Shown: one piece after another, positions 16,670-25,234 of the stretch
How positions within the stretch are numbered: the stretch's first letter is position 1
Layout of the letters: each line of letters opens with the position of its first letter
NCBI GenBank assembly: GCA_000998805.1
Contig: LCFC01000001.1
Span: 1 to 46,509 of the forward strand
From: Parcubacteria group bacterium GW2011_GWA2_43_11
GTDB lineage: Bacteria > Patescibacteriota > Minisyncoccia > Phycocordibacterales > UBA12088
Direction: 5' to 3'
Length of the DNA stretch: 46,509 bases
Program-made: the position numbers and the translations under genes
Notes under the pieces: generated by a model
The model's database searches: none
What the model saw: the letters and a program-made list of their open reading frames with translations, nothing else
What the model was told of the DNA's origin: nothing

Positions 16670-17782
16670 CTAGAAGAGTTTTGCGACATCATTAAACGTT
16701 ACAATTGCCATAAGGGTAAGAAGAGCAATAAAACCGATTTGATTTAGCCGTGTTGCAATCTTGGGGTTTATCGGTTTTCGTGTTATTGCCTCAATTCCTA
16801 CTAAGACAAGCCGGCCTCCATCAAGTGCAGGAAATGGGAGGAGGTTAATGACCGCAAGGTTGAGAGAAATAAAAGCACTAAAGCTGATGAGCCATACAAA
16901 GCCCAAAGCAGCAGCATCTCCAACAAGTCCTACGATACCTACGGGTCCTGTTACGTCTGAAAAATCAGAGCTACCGGTGACTATCCCGGTGAAGAAGCCA
17001 TACAAACCAATCGTGATATCTATAAATGCGAAGTATGTTTGTTTTGCCCCTTCAACTATTGCAAGGTGTATGGGAAGGCTTTGAATGCCCACAAGCGACA
17101 TGGAAAAGCCTGCTCCGTAACGCGTAGGGTCATCCTTAAAAATACCCTGGATTGGTTGTAGGGTAAGGGTGTGTGGATCGTTTTGTCGTATCACTTCAAA
17201 AGTTACCTCAGCACCATTACTTGAGGAAATAAATTCAGAAACTTCTTGAGAGGTAAGTTGTTCGTTCGATGAAAGTGATGCGCTGCTAGTGTGGAGCGCT
17301 ACAATTTCGTCGTTCGGTAATAGTTGGTCTAAAGCTGGTGACTCGGGTAGTACAGATGTGACAACGAGGCGTACATCATGTACATTTCCTGCTGTCTCAA
17401 GACTTTCTATGGCCGTTGGCATACCAATCATAAACGCGACGACATAGAGGACAAATGCAAATAAGATGTTCATGGCGACTCCAGCGACGAGTACTGCTGC
17501 TTGGATATATTTTGGTTGTTGTACAAAACTCCTACTGTTATCTCCCGAGTCTGTGTAGTTTTCGTCAGTTGGGTTTTCTCCCCAGATGCTTACAAATCCT
17601 CCCAGAGGTAGCCAATTGATGGTATATTCCGTTTCGCCAATTTTTTTCCCTATGATTTTAGGAGGAAAACCAATACCAAACTCATCAACACGAATACCTG
17701 ACTTTTTAGCAACAAAAAAGTGGCCAAATTCATGGACTAAAATGAGCACTACGAGAACAGCTAAAAATATAAGAATGGTCAT
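16670..17782 (-). CDS. rseP: RseP-type site-2 intramembrane metalloprotease
   Basis: 370 residues. The first membrane segment holds the zinc motif HEFGH (LVLILVHEFGHFFVAKKSGI). A PDZ domain sits in the middle (residues about 120-220), and the third zinc ligand motif is NLLPFPALDGGRLV. Membrane segments flank the PDZ domain. It cleaves transmembrane anti-sigma factors or leftover signal peptides; the substrate here is unknown. It lies 16 bases after frr in the same orientation. The frr-rseP-proS order is common, but uppS, cdsA and dxr, which often sit between them, are missing. Confidence 0.95.
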   Translation of the reverse strand: MTILIFLAVLVVLILVHEFGHFFVAKKSGIRVDEFGIGFPPKIIGKKIGETEYTINWLPLGGFVSIWGENPTDENYTDSGDNSRSFVQQPKYIQAAVLVAGVAMNILFAFVLYVVAFMIGMPTAIESLETAGNVHDVRLVVTSVLPESPALDQLLPNDEIVALHTSSASLSSNEQLTSQEVSEFISSSNGAEVTFEVIRQNDPHTLTLQPIQGIFKDDPTRYGAGFSMSLVGIQSLPIHLAIVEGAKQTYFAFIDITIGLYGFFTGIVTGSSDFSDVTGPVGIVGLVGDAAALGFVWLISFSAFISLNLAVINLLPFPALDGGRLVLVGIEAITRKPINPKIATRLNQIGFIALLTLMAIVTFNDVAKLF

Positions 17783-17798
17783 GAGTTGTAAGTTACAC

Positions 17799-18347
17799 TT
17801 AGGCGTTTAATTCAATTTCTTTTTTCTCTGCAAGTTTTTCGAGTGCATCGTTCCCTGCTTTAATGAGTTTCTCCATCTCATCTTTTGCTCTGAACTTATC
17901 ATCCTCAGACATGTCCCCAGCCTTTTGAATCTTTTGGATATCATCCCACACGTTTTCGCGATGTTTGCGTACTGCTATGCGAGCCTCTTCAAGTTTGGTA
18001 TTCGTGAGTTTTATAAGCTGAGTTCGTCTATCACTGGTGAGTTCTGGAAATGTTACTCGCACACCTTTTCCGTCTGAACTTACCGATACGCCAAGATTCG
18101 CATCACTGATAGCTTGGCGAATTTGATTCACTGCATCTACTTCCCAAGGTGTTACACGGAGTGACCGTGCGTCTTCAATAGTGACACTTCCAACTTGGTT
18201 AAGTGGTACTTTGGTACCGTATGAGTCTACTCGCACAGCATCAAGTAATGCTGGTGCAGCTCGACCAGTGCGAATGCTTGCAAGTTCGTTTTTAAAGTGT
18301 TCCGTGGTTACTTCTATTTCTTTTGAAAGTTTTTTAAAGTCGTACAT
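17799..18347 (-). CDS. frr: ribosome recycling factor
   Basis: 182 residues. It has the three-helix bundle and hinge typical of RRF: ELASIRTGRAAPALLDAVRV, VPLNQVGSVTIEDARSLRVTPWE, GKGVRVTFPELTSDRRTQLIKL and RKHRENVWDDIQKIQK. With EF-G it splits post-termination ribosomes. The frame is open to 18434, but MYDFKKLSKEIEVTTEHFK is the canonical start and the longer reading runs into a palindrome. It is first in the minus-strand cluster. Confidence 0.97.
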   Translation of the reverse strand: MYDFKKLSKEIEVTTEHFKNELASIRTGRAAPALLDAVRVDSYGTKVPLNQVGSVTIEDARSLRVTPWEVDAVNQIRQAISDANLGVSVSSDGKGVRVTFPELTSDRRTQLIKLTNTKLEEARIAVRKHRENVWDDIQKIQKAGDMSEDDKFRAKDEMEKLIKAGNDALEKLAEKKEIELNA

Positions 18348-18388
18348 AGTGTAAGTTTTGTTTAGTATTTTAATTGTAACAGATGACG

Positions 18389-18457
18389 TCAAGTGCGGAA
18401 AGCTGCTTGCCCGCACACTTAAACTCGTAGCCATGAGTTTAAGTGTGCGGGCTTGAC
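18389..18457. repeat. long palindrome flanked by CTTG
   Basis: A perfect 17-bp stem, CCCGCACACTTAAACTC (18410-18426) with its complement at 18435-18451, and an 8-nt loop. CTTG stands immediately on both sides as a direct repeat (18406-18409, 18452-18455), and GTCAAG/CTTGAC forms an outer inverted pair (18389-18394, 18452-18457). It lies upstream of frr. The same CTTG-CCCGCACACTTA start occurs at 29297. Confidence 0.75.
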
Positions 18458-18532
18458 ATACAAAAGGAAGGGTGTTTTTCTTGAAGAAGAGAGATTACTT
18501 GAGAATCAATAAGAAATTCAAGGAGGTGAGGC

Positions 18533-18913
18533 ATGGTTTCTTCATTTAGGTTTCAGAGAATATCGTTAAAGAATTTTGTTGTTAGGCCAGTCTCAAAAGA
18601 CTGCGAAGTGTTTGTAGGATGTTTATGTCCTACTTGTGACGATGTCTATGTATTAGGTTACTACTATGTAGATGATGCTGGGGTTCAAAATGGGCCTGCG
18701 TACTACGTCAGCGATGAGACAGTAACCTGTATAAATTGCGGTGAAAGCAACCTGCAAAGACCGCTTGTATTTCTGACTACCGAGGAAGCTTCAAATTATG
18801 TCACGGAACATGATTCGGAAACCTTTTTCAAGGTTACCGGTAATCAGTGCAAGTTGTGGCGTATGAATGCTCAAATGTATCTGTATTCCCAAAGAGAGCA
18901 TACAATTCAGTAA
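18533..18913 (+). CDS. orphan zinc-ribbon protein
   Basis: 126 residues, not recognised. CLCPTCDD near residue 36 and CINCGES near residue 63 form a likely four-cysteine zinc site; no membrane segment or signal peptide is seen. The ribosome site is a full-strength AAGGAGGTGA just before GCATG, the strongest in the window. A perfect terminator follows, so it is a monocistronic unit. TTGACA from the neighbouring palindrome (18453-18458) could be its -35 box, but the -10 region is poor. Confidence 0.65.
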   Translation: MVSSFRFQRISLKNFVVRPVSKDCEVFVGCLCPTCDDVYVLGYYYVDDAGVQNGPAYYVSDETVTCINCGESNLQRPLVFLTTEEASNYVTEHDSETFFKVTGNQCKLWRMNAQMYLYSQREHTIQ

Positions 18914-18924
18914 CTTTCTTAAAA

Positions 18925-18951
18925 AATAATGACCCTGAGAAGGTCATTATT
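18925..18951 (+). terminator. intrinsic terminator
   Basis: AATAATGACC/GGTCATTATT, a 10-bp stem with a 7-nt loop, followed by TAGTT. Confidence 0.75.
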
Positions 18952-19014
18952 TAGTTATCATGCTAAGGTATATGCAGAATACTGTTTTTCAAATCCACAA
19001 CTTGAGGAGATGTA

Positions 19015-19368
19015 ATGGAAACTATTACTTTGATTTTTTCTACGTACCAAAAATTATTTTGCTTGTGGTGGTGGATACCGCTTGCAGGTGTCACATTTCT
19101 AGCGCGTTTTGTGTATCTTCTAAAGGAGGATGATGCTACCCTAGCAATTCGGGATGCAATAGAATTTGTGTTTATTGGATTACTTAGTTTATTCCCTTAC
19201 GCACGGAATCGTATTTCACCTTTGAACTGTATCGATTTCAACATGCGCTGGAAGGCAGTGGGCGTATGTGATTTTTGGGTGTCAGCTCTCACTTTCTTAC
19301 TGTTCTGCTTGTTTCTGTTGCCGATTGCTTTTGTACTCACCTTTCTGGCAATAATGAAACATAAATAA
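19015..19368 (+). CDS. orphan integral membrane protein
   Basis: 117 residues, not recognised. It has two or three membrane segments (LWWWIPLAGVTFLARFVYLL, FVFIGLLSLFPYA, ALTFLLFCLFLLPIAFVLTF). GAGGAG lies before the ATG, and TTATCA-17 nt-AATACT is a candidate promoter in the preceding gap. A terminator with a T run follows. It is one of the orphan single-gene units. Confidence 0.6.
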   Translation: METITLIFSTYQKLFCLWWWIPLAGVTFLARFVYLLKEDDATLAIRDAIEFVFIGLLSLFPYARNRISPLNCIDFNMRWKAVGVCDFWVSALTFLLFCLFLLPIAFVLTFLAIMKHK

Positions 19369-19376
19369 CTGTTTGC

Positions 19377-19407
19377 CACCACTTGGTAGTTCTATTACTA
19401 AGTGGTG
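19377..19407 (+). terminator. intrinsic terminator
   Basis: CACCACTT/AAGTGGTG, extended by GGTA/TACT, followed by TTGTTTTTT. It serves the orphan membrane-protein gene and may also stop the converging delta'-like gene. Confidence 0.75.
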
Positions 19408-19443
19408 TTGTTTTTTCTGTACGCATATATTTAGGTCTGTAAA

Positions 19444-20070
19444 TTATATGACTACAGCAAGATGTTCAAGAAGCATCTTAAGTGAGCTTGAGGTGTCTCG
19501 AAGGTAGGTTCTTACAAAACAAATTTCTGAGAGCGATTGCTCGTGTTTCTGTACACCTTTTTTATGTACTGTCGCTTCGAGCGCGTCGATGAATGCCCTT
19601 GCCTGTTTTCTATCTTTATCTTTGAGAATTGGTTGAAGGATAGATATTCTATCAGCTACGGTGGTTTGAAGAAATTTTTCTGCAAGAAGCATTTCTGTTG
19701 GGGTGCTCTGAAGTCGGCCGCGGTACGATAATCTTGATAATATGGTGGGTAACAAACCTTTTCGTGTGGGGAGGATAAGCACGAAATGTGTATGGGGAGC
19801 AGGTTCTTCAAAAAGCTTCAGGAGTGCATTCTGAGCCTCGAGTAAAATACTTTCGCATACAATAATGAACACCTGTGCGCTCCCGAGCGGTGTTTGGTTT
19901 GCTCGTGCGGTGAGGTTTCGGGCGTCATCTATGGTATAGCGTTCTCGTTCAATAGTTTCTATATCAGGGTTTCCATGAAGCGGAAGATGAAGCTCTTCTT
20001 CTACGTACGTACGAGCCCATGCAAGACCTGTTTCTCGCTCTGCTTCTATCAACGACGCATGGTGATTCAT
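19444..20070 (-). CDS. DNA polymerase III delta'-like clamp-loader subunit, minimal
   Basis: 208 residues, about two thirds of a typical delta'. The core signature AQNALLKLFEEPAPHTHFVLILPT...LLPTILSR is that of DnaX/delta' AAA+ proteins. There is no P-loop, and the SRC arginine-finger motif reads SRL. This suits a structural subunit opening the beta clamp, with the upstream ATPase part mostly lost. The ATG at 20070 is chosen because a TGgTATAGT extended -10 ends six bases before it. The gene is divergent from dnaB. Confidence 0.8.
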   Translation of the reverse strand: MNHHASLIEAERETGLAWARTYVEEELHLPLHGNPDIETIERERYTIDDARNLTARANQTPLGSAQVFIIVCESILLEAQNALLKLFEEPAPHTHFVLILPTRKGLLPTILSRLSYRGRLQSTPTEMLLAEKFLQTTVADRISILQPILKDKDRKQARAFIDALEATVHKKGVQKHEQSLSEICFVRTYLRDTSSSLKMLLEHLAVVI

Positions 20071-20076
20071 AACAAA

Positions 20077-20085
20077 ACTATACCA
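20077..20085 (-). promoter_or_regulatory. extended -10 of the delta'-like gene
   Basis: On the minus strand TGgTATAGT, six bases before the ATG; the predicted +1 coincides with the A of the start codon. Confidence 0.6.
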
Positions 20086-20157
20086 TATGAAAGACATAAA
20101 TCTGTGGTATACACAGGCTTTCCACCACTTAGCAAGACTCCACACAACTTACTTGGG

Positions 20158-20166
20158 TGGTACAAT
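20158..20166 (+). promoter_or_regulatory. extended -10 of dnaB
   Basis: TGgTACAAT, hexamer 20161-20166; predicted start about 20173, leaving a 3-nt leader before the ATG at 20176. Confidence 0.55.
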
Positions 20167-20175
20167 GTAGCCTAA

Positions 20176-21567
20176 ATGGCTTTATCACCAACACATGTAC
20201 GCGTGCCACCTCAATCTCTTGAGGCTGAGAAAGCACTTCTTGGGGCGATAATGATAAAACCTGAGTGCATGTACGACATATCGGACGTGGTTTCTGCCGA
20301 CAGCTTCTATGTTGACAAGCATCGACTTATTTATAAAGCGATGCGTGATTTGTTTAGTAAGAGTGAGCCGATAGATGTACTTTCCGTATCAGCACGTCTC
20401 AAAGCCAATAAGGCTATTGAACGCATCGGCGGTGCGAGTTACTTAACGGAGCTTGTAAATACCGTACCTGCAACGGCGAATGCGCATCACTATGGAGATT
20501 TGGTGCAAAGGGCTGCAACACTTCGATCCCTTATTGATGCTGCGGAGTATATCGCTGAGCTTGGTTTTGATGAAGGAAACGACCTTGAAGAAGTACTTGA
20601 TGCAGCTGAGAAGAGGATGTATGAAATTACCAACGCTCCAGGTCTTCACAAATTTGTCTCCATGCAAGAGTCACTTGGGGAGGCTTGGGAAAGAATTGAC
20701 CACCTTCACAACTCAACTGATGAGATGAGGGGTATTCCGACTGGGTACAAAGATCTAGATAACCTACTTGCTGGTCTTCAAAAATCAGATTTGATAATTC
20801 TTGCTGCACGACCTTCAATGGGTAAAACAGCCCTCGCACTTGATATCGCCAGACAGACAGCGGTCAATCATAATACCGCAGTAGGTATATTCTCTCTTGA
20901 AATGAGTAGTCAGCAGTTGGTAGATCGTATGCTCGCATCCCAAGCAAGGGTAGATGCGTGGAAACTAAGAACAGGAAAGTTGACCACAGATGATGAATTT
21001 GCAAAAATACGCGAAGCTATCGATAAACTTTCTACGGCGCCTATTTACATTGATGACAAGCCTGCAAACAATATTCTAGGTATGCGTTCGGTAGCAAGGA
21101 GGCTGAAGCGAGAGCATGGACTTGGACTTATTATAGTTGACTATCTCCAAATGATGGCGCCTACGGGCAAGCACAGCGGAGATTCTTTGGTGCAACAAGT
21201 TACAGAAATTTCGCGTTCGCTAAAATCACTAGCACGTGAGCTTGAAGTACCGGTACTGGCACTCTCACAGCTCTCTCGTGCGGTGGAACAGCGACGTGGC
21301 AAACCAAGGCTCTCTGACCTTCGTGATTCAGGAAGTATTGAGCAGGATGCTGACGTCGTTATGTTTATTCATCGAGAGGACAAAATGAATGACACTTCAG
21401 ACAGACCAAATATTGCAGAGATTATGGTTGAAAAACACAGAAATGGCCCCGTGGGTAAAATTGATCTCTATTTTGATGAAAAGAAAGCAAGTTTTCTCTC
21501 AATAGAAAGATCTAATTATGGATCAGTGGATGAAAAAGTAGGTGCTGAAGCTGATGAAGATTGGTAG
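20176..21567 (+). CDS. dnaB: replicative DNA helicase DnaB
   Basis: 463 residues. The N-terminal primase-interacting helical domain (VPPQSLEAEKALLGAIMIKPECMYDI) and linker are followed by the RecA-like motor: Walker A ARPSMGKTALAL, IFSLEMSSQQLVDRM, Walker B LGLIIVDYLQMM, LSQLSRAVEQRRGKPRLSDLRDSGSIEQDADVVMFIHRED. A ring hexamer unwinds DNA at the fork. It starts almost at the predicted transcript start, and a GC-rich hairpin follows. Confidence 0.98.
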   Translation: MALSPTHVRVPPQSLEAEKALLGAIMIKPECMYDISDVVSADSFYVDKHRLIYKAMRDLFSKSEPIDVLSVSARLKANKAIERIGGASYLTELVNTVPATANAHHYGDLVQRAATLRSLIDAAEYIAELGFDEGNDLEEVLDAAEKRMYEITNAPGLHKFVSMQESLGEAWERIDHLHNSTDEMRGIPTGYKDLDNLLAGLQKSDLIILAARPSMGKTALALDIARQTAVNHNTAVGIFSLEMSSQQLVDRMLASQARVDAWKLRTGKLTTDDEFAKIREAIDKLSTAPIYIDDKPANNILGMRSVARRLKREHGLGLIIVDYLQMMAPTGKHSGDSLVQQVTEISRSLKSLARELEVPVLALSQLSRAVEQRRGKPRLSDLRDSGSIEQDADVVMFIHREDKMNDTSDRPNIAEIMVEKHRNGPVGKIDLYFDEKKASFLSIERSNYGSVDEKVGAEADEDW

Positions 21568-21576
21568 AGAGGTAAG

Positions 21577-21621
21577 CTTGCCCCGCCACGGGCGGGGTGA
21601 AAGTGATGAGTAAAGCGAGTA
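21577..21621. repeat. GC hairpin with conserved flanks (short form)
   Basis: CCCCGCC-acg-GGCGGGG (21581-21597) is preceded by GCTTG and followed by TGAAAGTGATGAGTAAAGC. The same flanks surround a longer palindrome at 26347-26434. It may terminate dnaB. Confidence 0.65.
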
Positions 21622-21720
21622 CTGAGCTAAAAGTTTATAAAGTAAAATGTTTATAAAGTCTGTCCCCGCCTTGGCGGTGTAGGATTTCAATAAAAATTGA
21701 AAATTAAAAATTACCGAATC

Positions 21721-22332
21721 ATGGACGCACTTTCACAACTTACTGAGCTTTTAAAAAAGTTGCCTGGAATTGGTCCACGGCAGTCACGACGACTTGCGTT
21801 TTGGTTTGTGAGACAGGATCAGGCGTTTATACAATCGTTTTCAAAAACGCTTCTTGAAGCGCGAAGTACGATTACAGTGTGTCCGAGGTGTAAACGACTT
21901 CACCCAAAAAATTCTGCTCGTGAATTCTGTGCTATTTGTTCAAGTGAAGCGCGTGATGCAACGACCGTGATGTTGGTAGAAAAAGATGTTGATCTGGAAA
22001 ATATTGAGCGCACTGGTACCTATACAGGACGGTATTATGTTCTTGGTGGTACCACGAGTCCTCTTGATGCACATCCTGAGAAAAAAGTTCGCATAGAGAG
22101 TTTTCTGGCACTCCTTGCAAATACAAATGAACCCGTTAAAGAAGTCATTATTGCACTTTCTGCTACAACCGAAGGTGAGGATACGTACACCTACATTGAG
22201 GAAAAAATAAAACCCATTATTAAAGAGCGAGCCATTACTATCACAAAACTTGGTCGTGGGCTCTCCACAGGAACAGAGCTCGAGTACGTTGACAAGGATA
22301 CTATGGTGCATGCGCTGAAACGCCGAAGTTGA
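21721..22332 (+). CDS. recR: recombination mediator RecR
   Basis: 203 residues, family length. It contains the helix-hairpin-helix KLPGIGPRQSRRLAFW, the C4 zinc finger CPRCKRLHPKNSAREFCAIC, and the Toprim domain with MLVEKDVDLENIERTG and ALSATTEGEDTYTYIEEKI. With RecF/RecO it loads RecA onto gapped DNA. The ATG at 21721 is chosen because MDALSQLTELLKKLPGIG is the usual N-terminus; an in-frame ATG at 21697 exists. A repeat element starts five bases after the stop. Confidence 0.96.
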   Translation: MDALSQLTELLKKLPGIGPRQSRRLAFWFVRQDQAFIQSFSKTLLEARSTITVCPRCKRLHPKNSAREFCAICSSEARDATTVMLVEKDVDLENIERTGTYTGRYYVLGGTTSPLDAHPEKKVRIESFLALLANTNEPVKEVIIALSATTEGEDTYTYIEEKIKPIIKERAITITKLGRGLSTGTELEYVDKDTMVHALKRRS

Positions 22333-22336
22333 CATA

Positions 22337-22639
22337 GGACTTGCACAAACGGTGCACCACCCCAGTACCACAAAGCTCCGCAATGGGTACGGGGCAGGCA
22401 GGAGTACTTCATTTTTGTAAAGCCTTCGGCTAACAAAAATTGGTCGCATTTCTTCGTTGCCCGCCCCGTACTGAAGCTTCGCTCTAGTACAGGGCCCGTC
22501 ACAAAATGTCTCTCGTAGTATTGTTCATACAACTTGTTCCATTTTGCTAGGGCGCTGATGAAGTGCAACCTAATTTTTAAGGAGCAAAGCGACTATAAAA
22601 ATGGGAATGCCCTTGTGGCACATCCATTTACGCAAGTCC
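22337..22639. repeat. MITE-like inverted-repeat element, copy 2, with nested palindromes
   Basis: The ends are GGACTTGCACAAACGG and the inverse of GGACTTGCGTAAATGG, related to copy 1. It fills the whole gap between convergent recR and glmS (303 bp). Inside are GTACGGGGC/GCCCCGTAC arms enclosing TTTTTGT...ACAAAAA with an AGCC-ttcg-GGCT tip, and the 47-bp segment shared with copy 1 in reverse (22502-22548). No gene was found inside; one of the two flanking genes probably uses it as a terminator. Confidence 0.75.
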
Positions 22640-22647
22640 CGTACTAT

Positions 22648-24477
22648 TTAATCGCCTTTGGCGAAAATTTTCACAGTATCGCGAACTTTTTCTTCATTGA
22701 AACCGCGTAAAATACCTGTGTAGTATGCAAAGAGTTGCAAGGGTATGTTTGCGAGAATTGGAGTTAAACAATGCTTGGTATCAGGAATATAAAAGACATC
22801 GTCGGCAAGTACTTTGACGTTCATGTTTCCTTCAGTTGCGATAGCAAGAATACTACCGTGTAATTTTTTGAGCTCCTCAACATCTTTGTGCATGGCACTA
22901 TATGTAGAATCACTCGGCATAATGGCAATGATTGGAAATATCTCGTTTATCATCGCTATAGGACCATGTTTTATTTCCCCACCAGGGAAACCTTCTGCGT
23001 GTACATAGGATACCTTTTTGAGCTTGAGAGCCCCCTCGTATGCGGTGGCTATGTTGTATTCCCGACCCATAAAGAGGAAGTCATCATACCCAAGGTACTT
23101 TTCTGCAAGCTCTTTAATCTTGTCTCTTTTTGAAAGGATGGATCGAGCTTTGTCAGGAAGGCGTTGTATTTCCACAACTAACTCCGCACCTTGTGCTTGC
23201 GAAACACCTCGTAATCTACCTAAAAACAAGGCAATCAGTGTAAGTATCTCCAGTTGACTCACGAACCCTTTCGTTGACGTGATACCTATTTCCGGTCCTG
23301 CGTGGTTAAATACGCCAGTATCAATTTCTTTTGCTATGGTGCTACCTACGACGTTAACTATACCAAGGGTGAGCATGCCGACTCGTTTTGCTTGTTTAAG
23401 GGCAGTAATAATATCAGCTGTTTCTCCAGATTGTGAAATTGCTAAAAATACGGTCTTGTTGGGCGTGGCGAGTATCGGTCTGTTACAAAACTCTGATCCA
23501 TACTCCACATCAACTCGTATACCTGCGTGATCCTCAATAAGCAGTTTTCCGATGAGTCCAGCATAGTATGACGAACCGCATCCAACAATAACGATGTGGT
23601 CAATCTCTTGCAGTTCACGTGCGTAGTCTTCAAGTCCTTTAAGTTTTGTATTTCCTTCATTAATAACAATTCTTCCACGCGCTGCGTTTTCAAGTGCTGA
23701 AGGTATTTCAAGTATTTCCTTAATCATGCTGTGGGTGTGCTTGGAAGCAGTTTGAAACTCCTCATATTCTTTCTGAAGCAGTTTAGGCTTACGGGTCATC
23801 TTGCGGTGATCTGTTGAGTATATAGAGTACCCCTCTTTGTTAACGACCGCGTACTCACCATCCTTTAAATAAACTACATTGCTCGTGTGTCGACGCATCG
23901 GGGTAATATCTGAAGCCATAATATACTCTCCTTCCTTTACCCCTATTGCCATAGGGCTTCCAAGTGAGGCTAGTACAATTGTTTCTGGATCATCGGTAGC
24001 GATGACTGCTATACCGTACGACCCTTGAACCTGTGCAAGTGCGGATGATACTGCGTCAGATAGTTTTTTTTCAACCTCGTACTCCTTTGCTATTAAGTGT
24101 GCTAGTACTTCTGAGTCAGTGTCGGATGTAAAAACATTTCCTTTTTTTTCTAACACGTCACGCAACTCTTGATAGTTTTCTATCATCCCATTATGAACCA
24201 ACCAAATTTTTTGTGTTGGATCTGTGTGTGGGTGGGTGTTTTTTTGTGAGGGTAGTCCATGTGTTGCCCACCGTGTATGTGCAATACCTGTCGTACCAAG
24301 GAGAGAGTTCGGTAAAGAGTCAGCAAGATTTTGAACTGTCCCGACAGTACGAAATGCACCATATCCAGAAATATACATTCCCACCGAGTCGTACCCTCGA
24401 TATTCGAGTTCTCGCAGGCCATCTAAAAGAATCGAACTTGCAGGTTTATTTCCTGTATATGCAACAATGCCACACAT
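22648..24477 (-). CDS. glmS: glutamine-fructose-6-phosphate aminotransferase
   Basis: 609 residues, full length. The N-terminal glutaminase has the nucleophile Cys2 (CGIVAYTG), HTRWATHG and HNGMIENYQELR. Two SIS domains follow (GCGSSYYAGLIGKLLIEDHA, AISQSGETADIITALKQAK, EGFPGGEIKHGPIAMI). It makes glucosamine-6-phosphate, the first step to UDP-GlcNAc for peptidoglycan, fitting the wall genes in this window. No ribosome site is seen; the leader is very AT-rich with overlapping TATA-like hexamers, so the start of transcription is unclear. Confidence 0.98.
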   Translation of the reverse strand: MCGIVAYTGNKPASSILLDGLRELEYRGYDSVGMYISGYGAFRTVGTVQNLADSLPNSLLGTTGIAHTRWATHGLPSQKNTHPHTDPTQKIWLVHNGMIENYQELRDVLEKKGNVFTSDTDSEVLAHLIAKEYEVEKKLSDAVSSALAQVQGSYGIAVIATDDPETIVLASLGSPMAIGVKEGEYIMASDITPMRRHTSNVVYLKDGEYAVVNKEGYSIYSTDHRKMTRKPKLLQKEYEEFQTASKHTHSMIKEILEIPSALENAARGRIVINEGNTKLKGLEDYARELQEIDHIVIVGCGSSYYAGLIGKLLIEDHAGIRVDVEYGSEFCNRPILATPNKTVFLAISQSGETADIITALKQAKRVGMLTLGIVNVVGSTIAKEIDTGVFNHAGPEIGITSTKGFVSQLEILTLIALFLGRLRGVSQAQGAELVVEIQRLPDKARSILSKRDKIKELAEKYLGYDDFLFMGREYNIATAYEGALKLKKVSYVHAEGFPGGEIKHGPIAMINEIFPIIAIMPSDSTYSAMHKDVEELKKLHGSILAIATEGNMNVKVLADDVFYIPDTKHCLTPILANIPLQLFAYYTGILRGFNEEKVRDTVKIFAKGD

Positions 24478-24545
24478 AATATTATACTTATATATACTAC
24501 TCTATCAGGTTTTAGGTTTGATTGTTAGAAAGTAATGTAGTACTA

Positions 24546-24756
24546 GACTTTCATAAACGGATGCAGTTCGACAAGTCCACACACATAGCTTATGTGTGTG
24601 GACTTGTCCGTGCTCCGACGCTAAAGCTTTGGCGCAAGAGTCCATAGCTTTAGCGAAGGTGGAGGCACTCAAACAAAATAATACGAGGAGGCGTATAAGT
24701 AGCACGGTGAGTATTGTTTTGTGAAGTGCACGAAGGAATGCGCCGTTTATGAAAGT
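24546..24756. repeat. MITE-like inverted-repeat element, copy 3, multi-armed
   Basis: Ends GACTTTCATAAACGGATGCA and the inverse of ACTTTCATAAACGGCGCATT. Inside are three arms: GACAAGTCCACACACATA with its complement (24570-24608), GCTAAAGCT/AGCTTTAGC (about 24620-24654), and CAAACAAAATAATAC against GTATTGTTTTG (about 24670-24722). It fills the gap between glmS and rplU together with the rplU terminator. CGGATGCAGTTCGA is shared with copy 1. Confidence 0.75.
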
Positions 24757-24759
24757 ATA

Positions 24760-24790
24760 AAAAAACCGTCGTAACATATGACGGTTTTTT
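24760..24790. terminator. terminator of rplU
   Basis: AAAAAACCGTC/GACGGTTTTTT, perfectly symmetrical and therefore able to work on both strands. It overlaps the rplU stop codon region. Confidence 0.85.
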
Positions 24791-25103
24791 ACTTGATTTT
24801 ATTAACAGAAACTTTGGCAAACGGTTGACGGTGTCCTAAACGGCGTTTATACCTGCTTTTTGCCTTGTACTTCATTATGTGTATTTTCTTCCCTTTTCCT
24901 TCCTCAGTAAACTTTACCTCAACTGTAGCTCCCTCAATATAAGGAGTGCCGACCGTTGTGGCTGAGCCAGTATCAACGACTAAAATTTTATCAAAAATGA
25001 CCGTATCTCCAGTTTTGTGGTCCTTAAGTTTCTCAATCGAAAAAATGTCGCCTTCAGCAACTTTGTATTGTTTTCCTCCTGTTTCTATGATTGCGTATGC
25101 CAT
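24789..25103 (-). CDS. rplU: 50S ribosomal protein L21
   Basis: 104 residues. It begins MAYAIIETGGKQYKVAEGDIFSIEKL and ends MKYKAKSRYKRRLGHRQPFAKVSV, both diagnostic of L21. The ATG at 25103 is preferred over an upstream in-frame ATG at 25115 on homology. L27 (rpmA), the usual neighbour, does not follow; a terminator does. A TTGCGT-17 nt-CATAAT promoter predicts only a 4-nt leader. Confidence 0.97.
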   Translation of the reverse strand: MAYAIIETGGKQYKVAEGDIFSIEKLKDHKTGDTVIFDKILVVDTGSATTVGTPYIEGATVEVKFTEEGKGKKIHIMKYKAKSRYKRRLGHRQPFAKVSVNKIK

Positions 25104-25113
25104 AATCGGATGC

Positions 25114-25142
25114 ATTATGCACTATTGTCTTAATCTACGCAA
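25114..25142 (-). promoter_or_regulatory. rplU promoter
   Basis: TTGCGT (25137-25142), 17 nt, CATAAT (25114-25119) on the minus strand; predicted +1 at about 25107, near-leaderless for the ATG at 25103. The -35 lies at the edge of the Y-shaped palindrome. Confidence 0.5.
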
Positions 25143-25214
25143 GTCTCGTTAGACGCAAGTTGCAGAGCAACTGCGTCCCGATGCGAAAGAATCGGGACGA
25201 GCCTCTAACGGGAC
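25143..25214. repeat. Y-shaped (three-way) palindrome
   Basis: Outer stem GTCTCGTTAGA (25143-25153) with TCTAACGGGAC (25204-25214). Inside stand two hairpins side by side: GACGCAAGTTGC-aga-GCAACTGCGTC (25152-25177) and GTCCCGAT/ATCGGGAC (25175-25198). It lies between rmuC and rplU. Confidence 0.75.
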
Positions 25215-25234
25215 AAGCCCTGTAATGTAGTAAT

